Below are positions 17,641-26,306 of a stretch of DNA of 35,375 bases, piece by piece. The DNA is from Acetobacterium malicum subsp. dehalogenans DSM 11527. GTDB taxonomy: Bacteria > Bacillota > Clostridia > Eubacteriales > Eubacteriaceae. Position 1 is the first letter of the stretch; the number at the start of each line of letters is the position of its first letter. A program made the position numbers and the translations under genes. Location: positions 1 to 35,375 of the forward strand of contig NZ_AXAC01000037.1 of NCBI RefSeq assembly GCF_000472665.1. The letters run 5' to 3'. The notes under the pieces are model-generated. The model searched no databases, was not told the origin of the DNA, and saw only the letters and a list, made by a program, of their open reading frames with translations.

Positions 17641-19812
17641 ATGGATAATGACGCAGTAAGAGGAAAAATTGACAATGTAATAAACCTGGTAAAAGCAAAC
17701 AATCCAGACGCTCAAACAGAGATGATCTATAAGGCCTATGATCTGGCCAGGGAAGCCCATAAAGATCAGAAACGTCTGTCTGGAGAGGACTATGTAATTC
17801 ATCCGGTTTCTGTTGCTTATATTTTGGCTGAAATGCAAATGGATACAGAAACAATTGTTGCTGCCATTTTACATGATGTAATTGAAGATACAATCTATTC
17901 CTACGATTATATTAAAGAAGAATTTAATCAGGATATCGCGGATCTAGTCGAAGGTGTCACAAAAATTGGACGGATTGGGTTTCAATCGAAAGAAGAAAGT
18001 CAGGCCGAAAACCTTCGTAAGATGATTTTGGCGATGTCTAAAGATATTCGGGTTATCTTAATTAAGCTGGTTGACCGGCTCCACAATATGCGGACTTTAG
18101 AATACATGCGGGAAGCAAAGCAGGTTGAGAAAGCTAAAGAAACGCTCGATATTTATGCGCCGCTGGCTAATCGCCTGGGGATTTCCACGATCAAATGGGA
18201 ACTGGAAGATCTGGCCTTAAAATATCTGGATCCCGAGGGATATTATGATTTAGTTCAGAAAATAAAAATAAAAAAAAGTGCCCGAGAAGCCTATATTGCC
18301 GATGTGATTGATGTTTTATCCCGGGAGATAGAAAAAGTCGGTACGCACGCAGAGATATATGGTCGATCAAAACATTTTTATAGCATTTACCGGAAGATGA
18401 AAAGTCAGAACCGCAGCTTTGATGAAATCTATGATCTGATCGCAGTTCGGGTTATTGTCGATTCGTTAAAAGATTGTTATGGGGTGCTGGGGGTGGTTCA
18501 TTCCCAATGGACGCCGATTCCTGGACGGTTTAAGGATTATATTGCTATGCCTAAACCCAACCTCTATCAGTCGATTCATACAACGGTTATGGGCCCCAAA
18601 GGCGAGCCGTTTGAAATCCAGATTCGAACCAGAGAAATGCATGAAACGGCAGAATACGGGATTGCCGCACATTGGAAATATAAAGAAGGCCGAATGGATG
18701 CCAAGGACAACAAATATGAAGTGCAGATGTCGTGGCTGCGCCAAATGCTTGAGCTCCAGCGAGACTCGGAGGATGCTGGGGAACTGGTCGAAACCATCAA
18801 GGTGGATCTCCTTAACGAAGAGGTCTATGTCTTTTCGCCCAAAGGTGCGGTGGTACCGCTGCCAGCCGGATCATGTCCGCTGGATTTTGCCTACCGGATT
18901 CATAGCGATATCGGAAATAATTGCGTTGGGGCGCGGGTAAACAATAAAATTGTGCCGCTGAACAGTCCTTTAAAAAGCGGGGACATTGTCGAAGTCATGA
19001 CCTCCAAGAATTCTAATGGTCCCAGCCGCGACTGGCTGAGCTTTGTTAAGAGTCCCCATGCCCGGAATAAGATTAAGCAGTACTTTAAAAAAGAAGAAAA
19101 AGACGAAAATATCCAAAAAGGGCGAAGTATTCTGGAACGGGAAATCAAACGCGAGGGTTTACAGCACTCAAATCTATTAAACTTGAACAATCTCGAGCTT
19201 TTAGCAGAAAAGTGCAGCTATAAGGGCCTCAATGATTTTTATGCCGCCATTGGCTATAACGGCATAAAAATAGGAACTGTTTTTCAAAAAATGAAAATGT
19301 TGTTTCCCAAGGAATTTCCAGAAGAAGTTGAAGAAATTGTTCTCAAAAAACCAACCAAAGATACCAAGAAAACTAGCAGCACCGTGATCGTTGCCGGACA
19401 TAACGAAATTGATGTCCATTTTGCCAAATGCTGTAACCCGGTACCCGGTGATAAAATCGTCGGCTACATTACCAAAGGTCGGGGCATCTCGGTCCATCGG
19501 GCAGATTGTTCCAATGTTTTAAATCTCACCGATCCCAACCGGATTGTGGAAGTCGAATGGAATAAATACAGTACCGGTTCATTTACGGCAGAAATACACA
19601 TTAAAGCCAGGGAATCCCCGGGAACGATTATTCAGATTTCAAAGACCTTCCTGGACATGGGCATTCCGGTGACAGCGCTGAATGCCAAAAATGAGAAAAA
19701 TGAGTATGATTTCTTTGCGGCTACCCTTGAGGTAAAAAGCCGTCGGGAGCTGAATTTGCTGATCAAGAACTTGAATAAAATAAAGGAAATTACCCAGATT
19801 TACCGAGTATAA
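17641..19812 (+). CDS. rel: Bifunctional (p)ppGpp synthetase/hydrolase (Rel)
   Basis: Long RelA/SpoT homologue of 723 residues that makes and degrades the alarmone (p)ppGpp. The HD hydrolase domain is intact (His54, His78-Asp79, and Glu82-Asp83 in VIEDT). The synthetase domain (about 240-350) contains RFKDY at residues 296-300, the RxKD form typical of bifunctional Rel rather than the ExDD of synthetase-only RelA. A TGS domain (VYVFSPKGAVVPLPAG, about 397-455), a zinc-finger-like CCNPVPGD region and a C-terminal ACT domain follow. The ribosome binding site before 17641 is weak (AAGGCAG). dtd starts 9 bases after the stop. Confidence 0.96.
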   Translation: MDNDAVRGKIDNVINLVKANNPDAQTEMIYKAYDLAREAHKDQKRLSGEDYVIHPVSVAYILAEMQMDTETIVAAILHDVIEDTIYSYDYIKEEFNQDIADLVEGVTKIGRIGFQSKEESQAENLRKMILAMSKDIRVILIKLVDRLHNMRTLEYMREAKQVEKAKETLDIYAPLANRLGISTIKWELEDLALKYLDPEGYYDLVQKIKIKKSAREAYIADVIDVLSREIEKVGTHAEIYGRSKHFYSIYRKMKSQNRSFDEIYDLIAVRVIVDSLKDCYGVLGVVHSQWTPIPGRFKDYIAMPKPNLYQSIHTTVMGPKGEPFEIQIRTREMHETAEYGIAAHWKYKEGRMDAKDNKYEVQMSWLRQMLELQRDSEDAGELVETIKVDLLNEEVYVFSPKGAVVPLPAGSCPLDFAYRIHSDIGNNCVGARVNNKIVPLNSPLKSGDIVEVMTSKNSNGPSRDWLSFVKSPHARNKIKQYFKKEEKDENIQKGRSILEREIKREGLQHSNLLNLNNLELLAEKCSYKGLNDFYAAIGYNGIKIGTVFQKMKMLFPKEFPEEVEEIVLKKPTKDTKKTSSTVIVAGHNEIDVHFAKCCNPVPGDKIVGYITKGRGISVHRADCSNVLNLTDPNRIVEVEWNKYSTGSFTAEIHIKARESPGTIIQISKTFLDMGIPVTALNAKNEKNEYDFFAATLEVKSRRELNLLIKNLNKIKEITQIYRV

Positions 19813-19821
19813 GGAGTAGTT

Positions 19822-20274
19822 ATGAGGGCAGTGATACAGCGGGTGTCATCTTCGGAAGTACGGATCAACAACGAGACGGTGGGAAAAATTGCCCATGGTC
19901 TCAACGTTTTGCTGGGGATTAAGGATGACGATACCGAAGCCGATATGGATTATATTATTAATAAACTGGTCAACTTGAGAATATTTGAAGATGCCGATGG
20001 CAAAATGAACCGCTCCATTCTAGATGTGGATGGGGAACTATTGTTGGTTTCTCAATTTACCCTTTACGGTGATTGCCGAAAAGGAAGACGGCCCGGCTTT
20101 ACACGTAGTGGGCCGGTGGATCAGGCAGAAAAGAAATACGCTATTTTTGTTGACAAGCTAAAAAGTCAACCGATAAAAAAAATTGAAACCGGTGTTTTTC
20201 AGGCTGAGATGGAAGTTTTAATCATTAACGACGGTCCGGTCACCTTGTTATTGGACAGTGAAAAGAATTTTTAG
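19822..20274 (+). CDS. dtd: D-aminoacyl-tRNA deacylase
   Basis: Proofreading enzyme that removes D-amino acids (and glycine from tRNA-Ala) from mischarged tRNAs. The 150-residue protein shows the diagnostic opening MRAVIQRVSSSEV, SQFTLYGD (residues 77-84) with the catalytic-site SQxT, and GPVT (138-141), which carries the cis Gly-Pro motif. AAGGAG precedes the ATG. It follows rel by 9 bases, the conserved order in Firmicutes, so co-transcription is expected. Confidence 0.96.
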   Translation: MRAVIQRVSSSEVRINNETVGKIAHGLNVLLGIKDDDTEADMDYIINKLVNLRIFEDADGKMNRSILDVDGELLLVSQFTLYGDCRKGRRPGFTRSGPVDQAEKKYAIFVDKLKSQPIKKIETGVFQAEMEVLIINDGPVTLLLDSEKNF

Positions 20275-20294
20275 ATAAATTAAGGGGCGAACAT

Positions 20295-20924
20295 ATGGAA
20301 GTAATAAAAAAATCCCTGGGACAGATGGGAACAAACTGTTATCTGATATGGGATGAAAAAACACTGGAAGCAGCGGTCATTGATCCCGGCTTTGAGGACC
20401 AGCGGATTAGTCAAATCATTAATGAAAATAAGCTGCAGGTTAAGTATATTTTGCTGACCCACGGCCATTTTGACCATCTCGGTGGGGTTAATCAGATCAG
20501 ACAATCAACTGGCGCGAAGGTGCTCATTCATGAAAATGATGCTGATTGTCTCCTTGATCCGAGACGCAACCTTTCGGTATTGGCAGGCATGTCGATGGTG
20601 TTGGAACCGGCCGACGGTTATTTAAATGAAAATGAGACCATTACCTTAGGTACGGTTGTTATTCGGGTGATCCATACACCAGGTCACTCAAAGGGTGGTA
20701 TCTGTCTTTTGGCAGAGGATCAGCTTTTTGCTGGAGATACCCTTTTTAACACCTCGATCGGCCGGACAGACTTTGCTGATGGCGATTTAAACGAATTGCT
20801 GAATGGGATTGAGGCGAAACTCTTTATCCTGGACGATGCAACCACTGTTTATCCAGGGCATGGAGAGAATACAACGATTGGTTACGAAAAAATCAACAAT
20901 CCTTTTTTAAAGGGACGTTTCTAG
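20295..20924 (+). CDS. MBL-fold metallo-hydrolase (GloB/YqgX-like)
   Basis: Metallo-beta-lactamase fold hydrolase of 209 residues, related to the hydroxyacylglutathione hydrolase (GloB) and YqgX families. The metal-binding motif THGHFDH is at residues 55-61. Further ligands appear in HTPGHSKGG, FAGDTLF and YPGHGENTTIG. It lacks the C-terminal glutathione-binding domain of true glyoxalase II, so the substrate is unknown; other thioesters are possible. In clostridia this gene often lies between dtd and hemZ, as here. The ribosome binding site is AAGGGGCG. Confidence 0.88.
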   Translation: MEVIKKSLGQMGTNCYLIWDEKTLEAAVIDPGFEDQRISQIINENKLQVKYILLTHGHFDHLGGVNQIRQSTGAKVLIHENDADCLLDPRRNLSVLAGMSMVLEPADGYLNENETITLGTVVIRVIHTPGHSKGGICLLAEDQLFAGDTLFNTSIGRTDFADGDLNELLNGIEAKLFILDDATTVYPGHGENTTIGYEKINNPFLKGRF

Positions 20925-20933
20925 GAGAGTGCA

Positions 20934-22391
20934 ATGAGAGTACTGCGTTTTGATTTAGAACGACCGGAGTTGGAATATTATTTTCACGAATTATATCAGG
21001 CTTTCGACCCGGGTGTAAAAAACATTTTGTCAGGAGCAGCAGAAGGCGTATTATCCCAGAAGAATGAGGAAAACAACGTTATTCTCAGCCTAACGTGGGA
21101 AGATGGAAAAACATTAACCCGGGCCTATCAATTCAAAAACAATGATGAACCTCTTGAAAATAGTATTTACAAGGGGTTTCTTTATGATCTTTTATCTGAA
21201 TACTTTAATAAACAGCTGGAATGGGGAACACTGACCGGAATCAGACCGGTTAAAATGGCGCAAAACTATGTTAAACTGGGCTGGAGTCCAACGAAAATCA
21301 GAAATAAATTTAGAGAAGACTATCGGGTCAGCAATGACCGCAGCGACTTATTGATACAGATCGCAAAAAAACAGGCTGATTTTATTCCCGGCGAACTCGA
21401 ATGTGGGGTTCAACAGCGGATCAGTTTATATGTGGGGATTCCCCTCTGTCCTTCCAAATGCGACTATTGCTCCTTTGTATCGACTATCATCGATAAAAAG
21501 GGTGAAAATTTGCAGTGCTACTTTGATCATTTACTGGTTGAAATCGAGAAAACTGGCGAAATACTAAGAACTGGCGATTTGCGAATTGATACCTTGTATA
21601 TTGGCGGTGGAACACCGACTGTATTAAGTGCCAGTCAGTTAGATACCCTGATGTCAGCACTGGAAGAATGTTTTGATTTATCCCATCTCAGGGAATATAC
21701 CCTGGAAGCAGGCCGACCGGAAACCATAAACCGGGAAAAGCTGGAAGTCGCAAAAGCTCATGGCGTGGAGCGGATTTGCCTGAATCCCCAATCCATGAAC
21801 CCGCAAACACTATTAAGCGTCGGAAGACCCTGGGAAGCGGGGCTGATCGAGAAACAGGTAGCACTCATACAATCCTTCGGGTTCAAAACCTTGAATATGG
21901 ATCTGATTGTCGGATTGGGAAATGAAACCCAAGATGATTTTTTACGATCCCTGGAAGCTGTTATCGCGCTCGAACCTGAAAACATAACCATCCACAATTT
22001 ATCGATTAAAAAGGGCTCCAGAATAAAAGATCAAAACGGAATTGTCGTTAAAGAGGGATACGGGGAAGACTTTTATCAAGCGGTCAAGAGCCGATTGAGT
22101 GGTGAAGGGTTCGAACCCTATTATCTGTATCGCTTAAAATATACCAGAGATAACAGCGAGAATATTGGCTATGCCAAGCCGGGACACGAAGGGATTTACA
22201 ATATTCTGATGATGGCCGAATGCCAGTCCACCATTGGCATCGGAGCCGGGGCGACCGGAAACCTTTATGATCCGATTACTAATAATATTACCAAAGTCTT
22301 TACGGTTAAGGATGTGAAGACTTATAATGAGCGGTTTGAGGAGATTGTGGAGAAGAAAGGTCATGCCTACCATAAACACTATCGTGGTTGA
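20934..22391 (+). CDS. hemZ: Radical SAM coproporphyrinogen dehydrogenase-like protein HemZ
   Basis: Radical SAM protein of the HemN/HemZ family, 485 residues. The cluster-binding motif CPSKCDYC gives Cys172, Cys176 and Cys179. GGGTPT follows near residue 223, and the conserved TLEAGRPETIN and MDLIVGLGNET blocks are present. The first 165 residues form the extra N-terminal domain typical of HemZ rather than HemN or HemW. Its role in heme synthesis is assumed from the name; many anaerobes keep HemZ without a full heme pathway, so the real substrate may differ. It is the last gene of the recJ-hemZ run. I see no convincing terminator after it, only a short CTATC/GATAG hairpin without a T tract. 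Confidence 0.88.
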   Translation: MRVLRFDLERPELEYYFHELYQAFDPGVKNILSGAAEGVLSQKNEENNVILSLTWEDGKTLTRAYQFKNNDEPLENSIYKGFLYDLLSEYFNKQLEWGTLTGIRPVKMAQNYVKLGWSPTKIRNKFREDYRVSNDRSDLLIQIAKKQADFIPGELECGVQQRISLYVGIPLCPSKCDYCSFVSTIIDKKGENLQCYFDHLLVEIEKTGEILRTGDLRIDTLYIGGGTPTVLSASQLDTLMSALEECFDLSHLREYTLEAGRPETINREKLEVAKAHGVERICLNPQSMNPQTLLSVGRPWEAGLIEKQVALIQSFGFKTLNMDLIVGLGNETQDDFLRSLEAVIALEPENITIHNLSIKKGSRIKDQNGIVVKEGYGEDFYQAVKSRLSGEGFEPYYLYRLKYTRDNSENIGYAKPGHEGIYNILMMAECQSTIGIGAGATGNLYDPITNNITKVFTVKDVKTYNERFEEIVEKKGHAYHKHYRG

Positions 22392-22426
22392 TAGACTTGC
22401 ATTCACTTTAGGCGATTATAAGTACA

Positions 22427-22456
22427 TTGACTTTATGTAAAAAAGTTTGATATACT
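22427..22456 (+). promoter_or_regulatory. Promoter of the c-di-GMP-controlled polysaccharide operon
   Basis: TTGACT (22427-22432) and TATACT (22451-22456) are separated by 18 bases, with an extended -10 TGa at 22448-22450. The predicted start near 22463 lies about 25 bases before the riboswitch, exactly where a riboswitch promoter should be. Confidence 0.75.
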
Positions 22457-22485
22457 ACTACTAATAATTTCTTAAGACAGTTAAA

Positions 22486-22579
22486 TAGAAGCGACAAGGG
22501 CAAATTCAGCGAAAGTTGGGGACGCAAAGCATAGAATCTAAGGTTTGCAGAATTTAGTAAACTATGATAGTCAAGCTAC
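22486..22579 (+). ncRNA. Cyclic-di-GMP class I riboswitch (GEMM-I aptamer)
   Basis: The core matches the GEMM-I consensus in order: AGGGCAAA (22497-22504), a short stem capped by a GAAA tetraloop (22511-22514), then the hallmark GGGACGCAAAGC (22519-22530). A second arm closes by CATAG (22530-22534) with CTATG (22562-22566), with the inner pair CTAA/TTAG. P1 is weak: TAG and GAC (22486-22495) can pair with GTC and CTA (22570-22578) across an internal loop. The 3' strand of P1 runs into the 5' strand of the terminator at 22576. Ligand-stabilised P1 would then compete with termination, which suggests an ON switch; this is inference. It precedes a c-di-GMP-responsive cellulose synthase operon. 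Confidence 0.9.
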
Positions 22580-22602
22580 CATTAATTTTGGTAGTTTTTT
22601 TT
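22576..22602 (+). terminator. Riboswitch-linked intrinsic terminator (expression platform)
   Basis: CTACCA (22576-22581) pairs with TGGTAG (22589-22594) around a 7-base loop, followed by eight T residues. It abuts the riboswitch and shares its first three bases with the proposed P1 3' strand. It lies about 270 bases before the first gene, so it acts as an attenuator of the operon. Confidence 0.8.
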
Positions 22603-22875
22603 GTTTTCAAGGCATGTTCTCGATCAAATGTCTTCTAAGAAGCTGTGCGCCCTTGATAAATGGGGATCTTAATTTTGGGATTATGCGATAGGAATAGCGG
22701 TTTATCACTGTGACAGGTGGTTTTTACCTTGTTATATAATATTAATTAGAAAAATAGGCGACAGGTTATTTTTGGCAAGCAAATAACGGTTTTTAAAGGA
22801 ATAATAAAACCTTATTATAGAATTTTAAGCAGTAATTTGAGATAAATGGTTTCATAAGAGAGTGGGGCTTATAAA
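22603..22875 (+). promoter_or_regulatory. Long leader between attenuator and first gene, with candidate second promoter and hairpin
   Basis: This 273-base stretch holds no convincing ORF. Two candidate elements are visible. First, GTGACA (22710-22715) with TATATA (22733-22738, spacing 17), or TATAAT at 22735-22740 (spacing 19), is a possible sigma-A promoter that would bypass the riboswitch. Second, a perfect 7-bp hairpin GTTATTT/AAATAAC (22765-22787) is followed by GGTTTTT and could be a weak second attenuator. Directly before the first gene lies only a poor ribosome binding site, GTGGGG at 22863-22868. Confidence 0.35.
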
Positions 22876-24948
22876 ATGGTAAAAAACGAAGAAAACAATA
22901 AAAAAGTTCTAACTCAGTTTATACTTGTACATCGAGTAAAAATTATTTTCTCCAATACTGATGCAAAAAAAATAAAACGAAACAAAGATAAACTGGTTGG
23001 AAGTAAACACGTTGATAATAATATTGACAGGAGTATTAGATGTAAGAAGGTTTTGGGAAGATCATATGAGATAATGAACCGGAGCGTTAGTGGTGAAACT
23101 TCTAATAAAGAGCATAAGATAATAATTGATCATATCAACGATTTAAAAAAGACCATAGCAAGAAATACTGAATCAATTGAGATACTTAATAAAAATATGG
23201 TAAGTAGAAATTCTACAGTCACATCAGAGAAGCAGCTTAGCAGAGATAAAAAGCATCTATCGCAAAGAATCGAGGAAATCAGTACGAAGATAGATGAAAT
23301 CATGGAACTCGTTAATGCGCGCGACCAGAACTGGTCTGAGTCATTTCAGACAGCTGAGAAAAAACTGGGTATTCTTGAGACTGCATTAGCAAATAAAGAA
23401 AACCACGTACAGGCATTAAACAATCTACATCAAAGGGTGCGCTTGGAGCTTGAAGAGACAGAAAAGAAATGTAAGCTCAGCGAAAGGCGTTATGACAAAT
23501 CGGTCCAGAAAAATATAACACTGCTAGATCAAATTGAAAAAGCCGAAAAAAAATTAAATAACGAAAAACATAAGATCAGTGAAGTGGAGAATGAATACCA
23601 GAAGATTCTTTTAATGAGTAACGAAGAAAAAAAGAAACTGGTTGATCGTCAGAGTGAAACGCAGCGGGCAGAAGAAAAACTGGCTTCAATTTATCGGGAA
23701 ATTGATCTGGCATTAAAGCAACTTGATCAGAAAAGAACAAACCAAAAAACCGATCTGAGGGCCTATTTCCAGCCAGTAGAAGAGAAAGAAATAAAAATGT
23801 CGGACAAGAAAAGTCCGGTCAGCAAAAAAGTTCTTCAGCAAATAGAGGAGGATGAAAAAGACCAGCCTGAAGATATGCCCCTATTTCTTAAACAAATGGG
23901 TGAGGATGAAATAAAACAATCGTCGCCGCCACTGAACCAGGCGATTAATCAGGAAGAGGTGGTTAAGGATAAAGAAAAGCCATCGGAATCTGAATCACCG
24001 GCAGCGGAAATAATTCCTGATGATGGGGAGTCTGTTTTTAAATCAGAACCCTGGTCCGACGGCGTTTGCGAAGATGATTCGGTGCTTTTAGCAGATGAAG
24101 AAGCATTTGAAAAAAGTGTAAGTTCAGAAACCAAACGTATTTCGGAAGATGCGCATTATCCATCTGAACAGCGTACGTTTGAAACCTCAGAGAATAAAAA
24201 CAAACACTCGCAGACAATCATTGAATTGGCATCTAAAGATCGGCTGATTCGCGTCATACGAACTGAAAAAAAATTTCTGATCTCTTTATATAAGGCGATT
24301 GTCTTGTCGAATAAACTAGGCAGCCTTCTGTTTGCCGATTCACATAATGGAACTGAGGGCTATTTGGTTCGCTCTCTGTACTTTGATTCGGTCGATGACC
24401 GGGATTATTACGAAAAAGAAGATGGTCTGCTGATGCGAAAAAAAATCAGACTTCGGGTTTATTCACCGGATGATGAGCTGGTAAAACTTGAAAAAAAGGA
24501 AAAACATGGTGATAACCAGTGCAAGCGGACCCTGAATATTTCCAGAGAAACGGCCAAGCAGATGATTTTGGGAAATTATGACGAACTTTTTAAAAATCCC
24601 CATCCCTTTGCTCAGGAATTATATCATGATTTGGTCACTGGGAGCTATGTTCCGAAATGCATGGTCGAGTATCAGCGAAAAGCATTCATTGTACCAGAAA
24701 ATGATACGCGTATCACGATTGATTCAAATATTTATGCGTCTGAAAGCAGTTATGATCTTTTTAGGGAATCTTTTAACGGTTATCCGGTCAGTCATTGTGA
24801 CGATGTGACACTAGAAGTCAAGTATAACAACTTTTTGCTTTCCTATGTCAAGGATTTACTTGACTCCTGTCAGAAAACTCAGGTTTCATATGGCAAATAT
24901 TACCTGGGAAGAAGTGTTGGGCATGGGAAATATGCTTTGTTTGTATAA
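22876..24948 (+). CDS. Coiled-coil protein with C-terminal VTC (polyphosphate polymerase) domain
   Basis: First gene of the polysaccharide operon, 690 residues, predicted cytoplasmic with no membrane segment. Residues about 78-293 are a long charged coiled coil. Residues about 295-450 are acidic, low-complexity linker. From about 454 to the end is a VTC domain of the tunnel-metalloenzyme superfamily: RTEKKF, RSLYFDS, KKIRLRVY, VKLEKKEK, CMVEYQRKAF, RITID, LEVKYNN and SYGKYYLGR. The paired basic residues and the Glu that bind triphosphate and metal in yeast Vtc4 appear kept, so catalysis is plausible. The true start is uncertain: the ribosome binding site is weak and the first 66 residues look non-conserved, so the ATG at 23074 is an alternative. 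It probably makes polyphosphate or uses another polyanion; its role here is unknown. Confidence 0.8.
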   Translation: MVKNEENNKKVLTQFILVHRVKIIFSNTDAKKIKRNKDKLVGSKHVDNNIDRSIRCKKVLGRSYEIMNRSVSGETSNKEHKIIIDHINDLKKTIARNTESIEILNKNMVSRNSTVTSEKQLSRDKKHLSQRIEEISTKIDEIMELVNARDQNWSESFQTAEKKLGILETALANKENHVQALNNLHQRVRLELEETEKKCKLSERRYDKSVQKNITLLDQIEKAEKKLNNEKHKISEVENEYQKILLMSNEEKKKLVDRQSETQRAEEKLASIYREIDLALKQLDQKRTNQKTDLRAYFQPVEEKEIKMSDKKSPVSKKVLQQIEEDEKDQPEDMPLFLKQMGEDEIKQSSPPLNQAINQEEVVKDKEKPSESESPAAEIIPDDGESVFKSEPWSDGVCEDDSVLLADEEAFEKSVSSETKRISEDAHYPSEQRTFETSENKNKHSQTIIELASKDRLIRVIRTEKKFLISLYKAIVLSNKLGSLLFADSHNGTEGYLVRSLYFDSVDDRDYYEKEDGLLMRKKIRLRVYSPDDELVKLEKKEKHGDNQCKRTLNISRETAKQMILGNYDELFKNPHPFAQELYHDLVTGSYVPKCMVEYQRKAFIVPENDTRITIDSNIYASESSYDLFRESFNGYPVSHCDDVTLEVKYNNFLLSYVKDLLDSCQKTQVSYGKYYLGRSVGHGKYALFV

Positions 24949-25017
24949 AGAAGACGAGAATCAGTAAGAATTTTGAATCTGGAAAAAACATATCAGATAG
25001 AAAAGGAGAAGTGATGA

Positions 25018-25695
25018 ATGAGAGAAGAATTATATAATTATTTGGTGTTAAATTCAAGTGTACTGACTTTGCAGGAAGTCTTTCTTAATTTTTTCATCGC
25101 AGTTGTACTCAGTATCATGATTTTTGTATCCTATCGGATTTCTCATTTAAGAGCAGTGTATAGTGTCCGATTTAACATTTCGTTGCTAATGTTAACTTTA
25201 ATTACGACGCTGGTGATGAGTGTTATTGGCAATAATATTGCGCTTTCACTTGGGATGGTTGGCGCCCTTTCGATTGTTCGGTTTCGAACAGCAATAAAAG
25301 ATCCAAGAGATACGGCCTACATCTTTTGGAGTATAGCAGGCGGAATCTGTTGTGGCGTTTCAGAATATATCATAGCCTTAATTGGGACACTGATCATTTT
25401 TATGGTGATGCTTTTTTTTGGAAAAATCCAGAATAATGAACGCTATCTTTTGGTGATAAGAGCAAATCGTGAACAAAGCAAGGAAATTGAAGAACTGATT
25501 AATGCTGCTTATGCAGGAAAAGCTATGTTAAAAGTCAGAAACTCTACGAGCCAAAGTGTTGAATTTATATATGAATTATCACAGCAAATCATAAAAACGT
25601 ATGCAAAAGACGTTAATATTGCCGAAAATCTCTATCAACTGGAGGGTGTCAATAGCGTCAATCTAGTTTGTCAGAATGATGAAATTAATCAATAA
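25018..25695 (+). CDS. DUF4956 membrane protein, copy 1
   Basis: Membrane protein of 225 residues with about four membrane segments in the first 140 residues and a soluble C-terminal domain of about 80 residues. The motif GALSIVRFRTAIKDPRDTAY (about 83-102), followed by a W/A/G-rich helix ending GVSEY, identifies the DUF4956 family, whose function is unknown. AGGAG 9 bases upstream supports the ATG at 25018. An overlapping out-of-frame ATG at 25014 opens only a few codons. DUF4956 genes are commonly found beside VTC-domain and CotH genes, as here. A second copy lies two genes downstream. Confidence 0.82.
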   Translation: MREELYNYLVLNSSVLTLQEVFLNFFIAVVLSIMIFVSYRISHLRAVYSVRFNISLLMLTLITTLVMSVIGNNIALSLGMVGALSIVRFRTAIKDPRDTAYIFWSIAGGICCGVSEYIIALIGTLIIFMVMLFFGKIQNNERYLLVIRANREQSKEIEELINAAYAGKAMLKVRNSTSQSVEFIYELSQQIIKTYAKDVNIAENLYQLEGVNSVNLVCQNDEINQ

Positions 25696-25729
25696 ATTGC
25701 AATTAAATAGATTATTTAAGGAGTAGAAT

Positions 25730-26272
25730 GTGGACAAGCTACTGATCAAATTACCGGAATTAAGCGGTGATTCTCTTTTTTCCCAGAATACATTGAATTT
25801 TCTGTTGGTGTTGTTGTTATTAGTTGCAGGGATATTGTTGTGTTTTGTCGGTTATAAGTATTTACAGGCCTTTACACTTTTTGCATCAGGTTGCTTTTGT
25901 GGAATGATTGGAATTAAGATTGCTGATGAGATGACCACCAATCTGATTATTCAGATGTCCATTTTTGTGATATTCACATTTGTTGGGGTCTGTCTTTTGT
26001 ATTTACTATCGATCATTCTGGCATCCATCATGCGGCAGATTAAAATACAGAATTTTATCTTAAAAAAAATGTATGTTTTTACGGCGGTGATTGGTGGTTT
26101 TATCATTGGTGGCTTAATCTATTTCCGTATTTACCAGGATATCTGCTTAGCCAGTATCATTGCACTATTTATGACAATAACCGGAGCTGTCTATGGGAAA
26201 AGAAAAATGGCTAAGCAACGGTTATTCCATACCTATGCTGATTTGTGTGAAATGGAGCCATTGGAGTCATGA
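25730..26272 (+). CDS. Unknown multi-pass membrane protein between the two DUF4956 genes
   Basis: I do not recognise this 180-residue protein. It has about five hydrophobic segments (about 22-42, 46-64, 72-98, 110-130, 133-150), with glycine-rich helices such as GCFCGMIGIKIADEM and GGFIIGGLIYF. The tail is short and charged (KRKMAKQRLF). The layout vaguely recalls DUF4203/TMEM198-type proteins, but I would not assign it. The start is a GTG at 25730, preceded by AAGGAG; the overlapping ATG at 25728 is out of frame and stops after five codons. Its place between two DUF4956 paralogues suggests a common membrane complex. Confidence 0.7.
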   Translation: MDKLLIKLPELSGDSLFSQNTLNFLLVLLLLVAGILLCFVGYKYLQAFTLFASGCFCGMIGIKIADEMTTNLIIQMSIFVIFTFVGVCLLYLLSIILASIMRQIKIQNFILKKMYVFTAVIGGFIIGGLIYFRIYQDICLASIIALFMTITGAVYGKRKMAKQRLFHTYADLCEMEPLES

Positions 26273-26306
26273 TCAATGTGTTTTTTAAGGTTTTGAAAGG
26301 ATTAAC

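Noticed and set aside
18479-18940. A 153-codon plus-strand frame within rel
   Set aside because: It overlaps the synthetase and TGS domains of Rel in another frame, has no good start context and no family resemblance.
22379-22394. CTATC/GATAG hairpin at the end of hemZ as a terminator
   Set aside because: The stem is only five A/T-rich pairs and no T tract follows; it also overlaps the stop codon region.
22603-22875. A second c-di-GMP aptamer (class II) in the leader
   Set aside because: I could not find the conserved class II core or a convincing pseudoknot; only simple hairpins were seen.
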